This document shows, piece by piece, positions 57,152 to 64,000 of a stretch of DNA of 64,000 nt; the first letter of the stretch is position 1; the number at the start of each line of letters is the position of its first letter. The notes below the pieces were generated by a model. That model ran no database searches, was not told the origin of the DNA, and saw only the letters and a program-made list of their open reading frames with translations. A program made the translations under genes and the position numbers. Origin of the DNA: Saccharomycopsis fibuligera x Saccharomycopsis cf. fibuligera (taxonomy: Eukaryota > Ascomycota > Saccharomycetes > Ascoideales > Saccharomycopsidaceae); the NCBI GenBank assembly GCA_001936135.1, contig CP012818.1:248001-312000 (forward strand), read 5' to 3'.

Positions 57152-59062
57152 TTCTGAATTACTTTGTAGGGTGCTACTTCCTTTGAATTTATTATATTTT
57201 TTGCAATATCCGTTACAATTGTGTAGCTTTATTAGTGATTCTCAATTACTGCTAGAAGCGCATGTATTTTAATTTCTAATTTCGGATGTACAAATTGAGC
57301 CAGTGAAAAATTGCATTTTAATATCATGCTGATTTCTCGCTCACGTTAACATACAACCTGGAGTGAGCGCAGTTCCAAAATGCTGGTTTACAGCATCGGA
57401 TTTCTCACTTGTCATATCTTTGGTCGTAACATATTACTGTGTGGTTCAGAGTACGATTGGTAAAATTCTGCTCAGTGTATGACATTTTATGGTAGTAACT
57501 CATTTAACTTTTTCAAAGGGATATGCGGTATGAAGTTAGCGCTGTTGTTCATTATCCTTTCGCAAGGATTTCCAATATATAAAACCATGACGGATAACAG
57601 TAAGCATAGCATGGCAGTAATTGATGCCAATCTTTTGCTCGATTGTAACAGTGTTTTCTGAGCAAGCTAATGGATATTTGCAGACGAAACAGAATAATGT
57701 TAGTACAATGTTAGCGTCGTTGGAGTTCTGATACTTATGCAAAAGCAGTTAGTCCGAGAACTATTGCAGTACCGATTATCGGCATATTGATAGCAGCCCC
57801 GTTGATAACCGAGAGGGAAAGAGAAAGCGGTTGCCGATCCTATATACCTGTGGTTCAAGCCATATATACACGGAAGGGATCCATGCCGCAGCCACCCTTA
57901 ATGTTTTTCGAAAGGAGGCGGTATTCGCAGTAATTAATGTAAAAAATAAAGAATAAAAAAAACGATGCAGTACAAAAGATTGAGTACAGCTGTATTGGCA
58001 ACCTCACGTTTAGTACCCGTGCCCCGCTTCTGACAGGCAGTGGCAATCGATATTATTGACAGCTGCTGGGCGGTACCGATTGGTAGTACCTACCAGCCGT
58101 ATCAGGCACATCCCATCATCAATAAGGACAGTGTAGATGACAAGCAACCTCTCATTAATGGCTGCCGTTACTATAGTAATTATCATAATATATTTGGCAG
58201 TCTACAGGACGCTCCTCTTTCACCTGTTTTGTTTGGTAACAATCTTGCATAAACTGCAAGAGCTGCAGTGGTCAAATTTCTCCGCCACTGGTTGCCTGGC
58301 AACACTCATCGCTGAGACTTGCATCGCACAAGAATTCATCCAAGAGACAATAGCGCATGGTCCCACATGTGTCCTATATAGGTGGCAATCACAATGTCTA
58401 GCCCCACCGCAGTGCAGATCGTAGAACATGCATGAAACAAGAACATCGAGATCACCGGACACTCGCAAGTGTGTTTTGATTGACAGCCTGCGGTTACCAA
58501 TTTTATATATAGTTGAAGAAAAATCCACTCCTCCTTTTCCCCTGTTTTTTTTTCTGCTATTCCTCACTGTTGGAATTGTAAAACACAAGCGAACTTTTTT
58601 TTCTTTTCAGTTTTTTTCACATCAAATAATTATTTTGAAACTTTTTAAAACCTTAGTTGTCTACAAATAGGTATACTTTTCCGTTGCCACGTCGCCAACC
58701 GCTATAGCGATTTGGCCGCTCGTTGTCTTAGTTTTACATGTGCAGAAATCTTTTATATTTATTCACTTAGATTCTCCGCCCAAGCGTCCGGGAAGAGTCA
58801 ACTTTGCAGCTCCTTGTTAAAAAGAAGGAACAAAAAAATTGTACCACACCCAAGCAAAAGTCTTTTGAAAAATCAGCACACCATTTTTAATTTTTTTTTC
58901 TTTCTATAAAGCCAAATCACTTTTACTTAGTTTTTGTTTTTGTGCTGGCATGAACCTTCCATGATTTTACATTCAGAAGTTTCTACACACTAAAACATAA
59001 ACCAGGCCAGACAATCTGCACTTTTTCGTTACTATTACATACAAAATTGCTGAACATATAGT

Positions 59063-60370
59063 ATGCCTGATTCTGAAGTCAATATAATACTGCCATCTAG
59101 CAGTACGAATAGCCATAGACCCCGTCATCAGCGATTAAGAAGTGGGTCAAGAACGAGACTATTATTCGCCCCAAAACCAAAATTGGAGCTCAGTTGGAAG
59201 TACGCTAATAACGATTCGTTTAGTGCTAGAGCTTATAAGATCTCCAGAAAAGACTATAGCGGTGAAGATTCAACCATGTCAGTGTCACCTAAGTCACAAA
59301 AATTCGATAACTCAGAAATTGTTAAAGATGTTCTTGGAGACAATGCTTTGAAGCCCATAGTTATCAAGGACTCATCAAATGCCATGAATGGCTTGATTTT
59401 AACTCATGTTAGAAGGGGCTCCGCCTCGCACTCAGAAATTGCTGACAAAAATATTGGTAAAAGTCTTGATAATATTCAGCATGCCATTCCAGATTCAAAC
59501 TCCTTAATTACTTCAAATCCAATCAATTCAATCTCCAAAAAGAATGCAAAAAATAAAAGACATATTATTACTTCTGTATCACCAGAAGACAGCCTCCTTA
59601 CTAACGTTGATCAAGAGCTCAAGAAAAGATTAAGCTTTTATGGAAATTTTCCTTCTTCAGTTGAACCTTCATGCAATAAAAAAAAGTTTTTTCGTCATAA
59701 TAGTTATAGTGGGCCGGATTCACATAACGACTACAGCACGTCACTTAAAAAAAATTTTTTACCTCCACCAAACGGCAAGGTTAAGAATCATTCAATTCCA
59801 AGCTTGGAACCACTTCCTAAAGAACCGTTGTCCCCTAGAAATTCCACAGGGTCCTCTTCTTATACATCGTTCCTTGAGTTGGTAAATACATATTCTGACA
59901 AAGACAAGCAGAGTCTCAAGGATAATATCAAATCTATGAAAAATGAAAGCAATACTTTCTCTTCACTTATGCATAGTTTTAACTTTTTCAAGTCTAAATC
60001 TTCCCTTTCAGTGCCAGCTGTCTGCCCTTCCCCAAAACCACCTTCAAGGCTGCCAAATGTTGTATCTAGGACAAATATTTCAACCAAAACAACTTCAACC
60101 GAAGGAAACAACAAACTTACCAGCACTAGTCAAATTAATTGCCAACAGTATTCTGCAGAAAGTATCCAAAATGATTCAGATAGCATATGCGATGATGAAT
60201 CAGAGGAACAAGCATCCATTCCCACTACGTTGGCGCAAACAACTGATGGATTTTATAAGGCACAGATATACAGTAGGAACGAATCGTTTGATAATGGCCG
60301 CTATAAAAATTCCAATGGTCAGAACTACTATGAACATGATCTTATCATGCCAGAAAATTTGGATAGCTAA
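59063..60370 (+). CDS. Unrecognised Ser-rich, phosphosite-rich protein
   Basis: A 435-aa product with no named relative I can recall. It is hydrophilic, with no membrane segment or enzyme motif. The N-terminus is strongly basic (HRPRHQRLRSGSRTRLLF, about 18-35). Likely phosphosites include RRGSASHSE (PKA-like, about 117-125), KKRLSFYGN (near 190), FFRHNSYSGP (near 210; RxxS) and several SP sites such as EPLSPRNS. A Pro-rich stretch CPSPKPPSRLP lies near 326-336, and an acidic block (SDSICDDESEEQ) near 375. It has a true ATG, a long single frame and Ser/Asn-rich composition like other regulatory proteins in yeasts. A signalling or polarity substrate is possible. Coding status is likely from length; the function is open. 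Confidence 0.7.
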   Translation: MPDSEVNIILPSSSTNSHRPRHQRLRSGSRTRLLFAPKPKLELSWKYANNDSFSARAYKISRKDYSGEDSTMSVSPKSQKFDNSEIVKDVLGDNALKPIVIKDSSNAMNGLILTHVRRGSASHSEIADKNIGKSLDNIQHAIPDSNSLITSNPINSISKKNAKNKRHIITSVSPEDSLLTNVDQELKKRLSFYGNFPSSVEPSCNKKKFFRHNSYSGPDSHNDYSTSLKKNFLPPPNGKVKNHSIPSLEPLPKEPLSPRNSTGSSSYTSFLELVNTYSDKDKQSLKDNIKSMKNESNTFSSLMHSFNFFKSKSSLSVPAVCPSPKPPSRLPNVVSRTNISTKTTSTEGNNKLTSTSQINCQQYSAESIQNDSDSICDDESEEQASIPTTLAQTTDGFYKAQIYSRNESFDNGRYKNSNGQNYYEHDLIMPENLDS

Positions 60371-63300
60371 TTTTACCGACTTGCTATATAAGGGCCCTTT
60401 CTGTTCTTTAAAATGAACTTATTATTTGCTTTCGATCAGTTACTTTTTATTTCTATTTTCAACGCATTTTACACAAAGCACACAGAAGCCTTTCTCATTT
60501 TGTTGAGTTGAAAATGTTTTTGCCCTCGCTTCCGTGTCTTATAATTTTTATTTTGGGTTTATAATTTTATTTTTTCTGTTTTTGCTTTCAATTCCTTATA
60601 CTTTTCTACATTTATACACCTTATTTTGTTTTGCTGTTTTATATATTATTATCTTATTCTCTCTTTAATGATTCGCTGTTGTGAGTGTTTCTATTTGGTT
60701 TTGTGTACATATGTGGGTACAGGTCTGTTTTTTTGATATTTTTCACTGTTTAGAACGAAAATAAGAATTCAAATAATATACGAGTTGATTAAACTGGAAA
60801 TTCCTCAATATTTGAAATCAGGTTGCGTAAACAAATTCTGCACTTTTTTCGACCGCTTTCGTAATCTTGGCTAGAAAAGTGGCATGTTTATAGTATGCTC
60901 GCGAAATACATCTAGATTAACGTTCTTTAAATGGTAAATTTTTCTTAACCTTGAAACTAAAAGATTTGTCTTACTATTCCTTTGTGTTGAAATTATTTAA
61001 AACCCAATGCACAAATATTATAACGACTCTCGGAGGACTCAAGTTAAAAAGTAAATAACATGGAAAAATTCCGACGAAGTTGTTAGTACTCGGCATACCA
61101 GCAGTTTCTTGTTAGTTGAATATTTGTTCTGGTTAAGTATGATGGTGCCTTTAACTATGCGTCTTCTCAATTGTGTAGTGAAGTGAGATGTCCGCCCGCG
61201 GATTGCCCGCCGCGGATGGTCACCGATGGAATTTTATTGCGAAATCAACAGTGACTGTCTGTGCCTAGCAACAACTATAAATGAATGACAAAATAATCAA
61301 TAACAAGATCCTTTCAAAGTTAAGCTGATATTCTCGAAAATTGAAATAATAAATAATATATACTATCAGATGCTGCAAACTAATAATATAGCTAATTAAA
61401 TATGCGAGCAAACAAGTAATTTTATAAATTGAATCGCACACAGTTGACTGTTTGTCGGGACGGAAGTCTTTGTTAATGGAACTCAAATTTGTCTCAATGG
61501 AGCATATTAAGGCACTGGCGAGGGAATCACTAGCTGCCGCTTTCTTGTTTAAAACTCAGTTACAGCACTAAAAATTAAGAAGTGCATGAAGAAGAGGATA
61601 TCCTAGACAAGTTAGTGTATTACATGCACATTGATCTGGCATATAGTCTTCTGTTTTTGGAAGCAAGGGTCTGCAGCTTAAGGTTTTATCCCGGCAGATA
61701 AACTTTATGTACTCATGCAATCTATGCATATTCAAGCGTTGACACTCAAGTTTAAATTTCGAGATTGGGACTGTTTTACTACTTTGTGGTCATAGGTTTG
61801 CAGATAACAAAAACTACGTCTGCATGAAGCCGCTGAGAAGTCTGATGACTTTTGATTCGACATTATCGTACGAGGTGGGAACTCGAGTGTAATGTTTTGC
61901 AACAAAGTATTGAATGGCTGACTAGCCTTAAATCAACTACTTGATTCTTATTTACCTTTCTGTTTTCTACTGAGACACGCTTTTACTAACTTGTTTTGTT
62001 TCTTTGTGTTTTGAAAAATTGCTAACAGTTCTCTACAAACTTAGCCAAACTTTAATAGCTCTACAATTTTACTTCTCAGATAGCCTGAAAAAGCAGTAGT
62101 TTTTTGTGAAATATCTACTGTATAATAACACGAGGGAAACGATATAAAATAAAATAATCGTGAGTGAACGGAAAAAATAATCAGTCAACTAAAAACTCCT
62201 CCAATATTCAGCTTCATTGGACAAACAAACTGCTATTTCAATAATTTCTGTAGAATAGTAGCGCCCCCTTTGGTTCCAAACCCTTCTGTGCTACCTTATT
62301 AGCCACATCTACACTACATTAACAGCTACCACACTGTTGAATGTTAAGTACAGCTTGGCTTAAAATAATTTAGAAAAACATTTGAAGCAGACAATCAAAA
62401 GACACCGCAGATCGTAATTTGTGAGATAGTTATTAATGGAAACACAAAGCGGACTTCGCTTGATAGAGGTCCGATTGTGTTTTTAAAGTATAGTTTTTTC
62501 TGTTTAAAACAAATGGTTCAAATTGATGCACTCTAGACAACCATCTAAAACACTTTGAAAATCTTCCCATAAATTAAAGCGGCTTCAAATTCACTGCCGC
62601 ATTTAAGCTTTTCAAAAACGAATTTTGGCAGGTTCATTCTAAACTTTATTGCTGAGCATATACATTAACACAGAAGTGATATTTATATCGGCGGCTTACA
62701 GTCAAAGAGAAATTGTCTAAACTTTAATGGACTTCTTGTTTAGCCCCTGGAAGCATCTTGAAAAATAACTGACAATTTTAACGTACATTTGAATGACTAT
62801 GCAACTACCAGCTCTTGTGTATACGAAAGAAGATATGCGCTCCAGTTTAATAGTTGCATTAAAAATTTTCGAACTGGTGAACCATCGAAAGCAGTAAACA
62901 ATAACGAAAAAATATAGCAAAAAGGCAGCAGTAAATTCTTTTCGAAAGGTAGCACCATAACCGAATAAGTTCAAGTTTCTTTTGTCTATCTGTCGAGCAG
63001 CAAAAGTAGTTAATTAACGTTGCAGATTTCATGCGAGTAGCTTTAAAGTACATTTCTAGATGAAACAAAACAAAAATGCAGCAAGAAGCATGCAGTTTAC
63101 CAGCATTTTGTCCTGTAAAACAGAACAAAAAGTATTAGATAAAACAATAACTTTTGACAGTTACTTTTAACAGTAACTTTTAAAAGTAATTTTTGATTTA
63201 GGTTTTCAATACTTTTAACTTTTACGAATGGGTGCAAAATCTGCACAATAATTTGCTAAAAAAGGGAACCAATATCTGTAGATAGTCTCCCATTTTGATC

Positions 63301-64000
63301 CGTATATAGTTTAATTTTTTCAGACATAATATATGTTATCGTTACCCATAACTTCTTTTAACCAGATGCTAACTGAACTTTTGTAAGGTAGGCCACTGTG
63401 TTAATAAAGGAATTTCGTCAAGTAGACGTTAACTAACTGAATTATAGAGTTTCTGAACATATCGGATTATGGTGGCTAGAACAACTATTTTAAACTGAGG
63501 AACAATACCTTTGAACTTTTCGACTCCGAGGTGGAATGTGTGGCTATTCAAGCAGCCAGGACGTTTAAATGTTTGTTTGTTCAGCATTTGCCAAAATGTT
63601 ACACATTCTTTTTCAATGACCTTCTTAAGTTGTACCAACCGGCTTGAGAATAGTAATTTATCTTTTTTCTCGCGCACTTGCGCACTACCGTTTCTGCATC
63701 TGAAGTCAAAGACTTCTTTGTGAATGATTTTTTTTTTTCAAAAACGGTACTCTGAGCTCCAATGCCTTTGCTATGTCTGATGAACGCTCAAGCCAGGGTG
63801 CCAGGATTTCGTTTGTTAGGGACTACTTTTTTCCATAGATTCATTTTGTTTGTTTCTGTGTTCGTTGATGTAAAACACTATGCTGGGTTTTCTGTCGGTA
63901 AAGTTTGTCCTTGGTCATCGCCCCCGTAGATCATACCATACCCCCTTAATGTCTATGAATCTGGAAATGTTAAATTTTGCCTACATTGTTTGTATCAAAT
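60371..64000. other. 3.6-kb gene-free right end of the window
   Basis: No frame exceeds about 90 codons and none has a domain. AT-rich, with two copies of CCGCGGAT (61196-61203 and 61210-61217) in a short GC-rich spot, and an inverted repeat AGTTACT-6-AGTAACT at 63159-63178 followed by a third related unit. It has no tRNA, LTR or homopolymer run over 20. The region continues out of the window, so its full length is unknown. Confidence 0.5.

Larger units (their letters stand above)
56440..59062. other. 2.6-kb gene-free region upstream of the Ser-rich gene
   Basis: It holds the solo-LTR-like relic (56580-56883), A(29) at 57121-57149 and a GC-richer part (about 57730-58450) with repeated boxes: AGTACCGATT near 57768 and GGTACCGATT near 58071, and the palindrome CCTATATAGG near 58372. 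Several frames of 60-122 codons overlap on both strands there without domains. I see no snRNA, SRP or RNase P core motif. It probably serves as a long regulatory region. Confidence 0.5.

Noticed and set aside
57479-57661. 60-codon frame with a hydrophobic, signal-like stretch
   Set aside because: Too short, no relatives known to me, and it lies in a long AT-rich spacer where such frames arise by chance.
57852-57862. B-box-like GGTTCAAGCC, possible second tRNA
   Set aside because: No matching A box or foldable acceptor stem upstream.
58137-58588. 95-codon plus-strand and 122-codon minus-strand frames
   Set aside because: They overlap on opposite strands in the GC-richer block, and neither has a domain or clear codon bias.

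Overview
The window is nuclear DNA from a budding yeast, most likely a member of the CUG-Ser (Candida/Lodderomyces) clade. The grounds are: AT-rich spacers, short introns with GTATGT or GTGAGT donors and a TACTAAC branch site, a yeast tRNA-Tyr with an 11-nt intron, and orthologues of Saccharomycotina genes throughout. The highly expressed genes ERG13 and IDH1 have no in-frame CTG codon. Where CTG does occur, for example SHE4 codon 527, serine fits the alignment I can make by eye. Very long asparagine runs and 30-45-nt A/T homopolymers suggest a Lodderomyces-like species. I cannot name the species.

Layout, left to right. The window opens inside a gene of unknown function (2-961). Then come a PalH/Rim21/Dfg16-type pH sensor (1651-3678), OST1 (5146-6741), the kinase RIO1 (7235-8920), spliced ERG13 (9901-11363) and spliced IDH1 (11986-13291), all on +. 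EMC1 and a LAA2-like clathrin-adaptor accessory gene lie on - (14536-19803). PEP7/VAC1 (+) diverges from LAA2. A 1.7-kb gap follows, then PTC7 (-, spliced) diverging from YNG2 (+). A small secreted, possibly Kex2-processed protein (28278-28595, -) and a PY-motif tail-anchored protein (29757-30950, +) come next. SAN1-like (-) and SHE4 (+) diverge. PIN4 (37600-40362), an FMP42/SLC43-like transporter (42349-44163), a Flo11-domain GPI adhesin (45095-47779) and a 1693-aa Asn-rich coiled-coil protein (48842-53923) are all on +. Securin PDS1 (-), tRNA-Tyr (-), a solo-LTR-like relic and one unrecognised Ser-rich gene (59063-60370) complete the gene content. The last 3.6 kb has no gene I can support.

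Most genes are housekeeping and do not form one pathway. Several serve the secretory and endosomal system: OST1 and EMC1 in the ER, the LAA2-like protein and PEP7 in Golgi/endosome traffic, and a possible Rsp5 adaptor. Quality control and myosin folding are represented by SAN1 and SHE4. The lineage-specific part is the surface and secreted set: the adhesin, the small secreted protein and the Asn-rich protein. I found no CRISPR array, no intact transposon and no clearly new multi-gene system. The points most worth following are the adhesin whose tandem repeat carries one CTG codon per unit, the PTC7 intron that cannot make the second isoform known from S. cerevisiae, the PY-motif tail-anchored protein, and the long gene-free right end.
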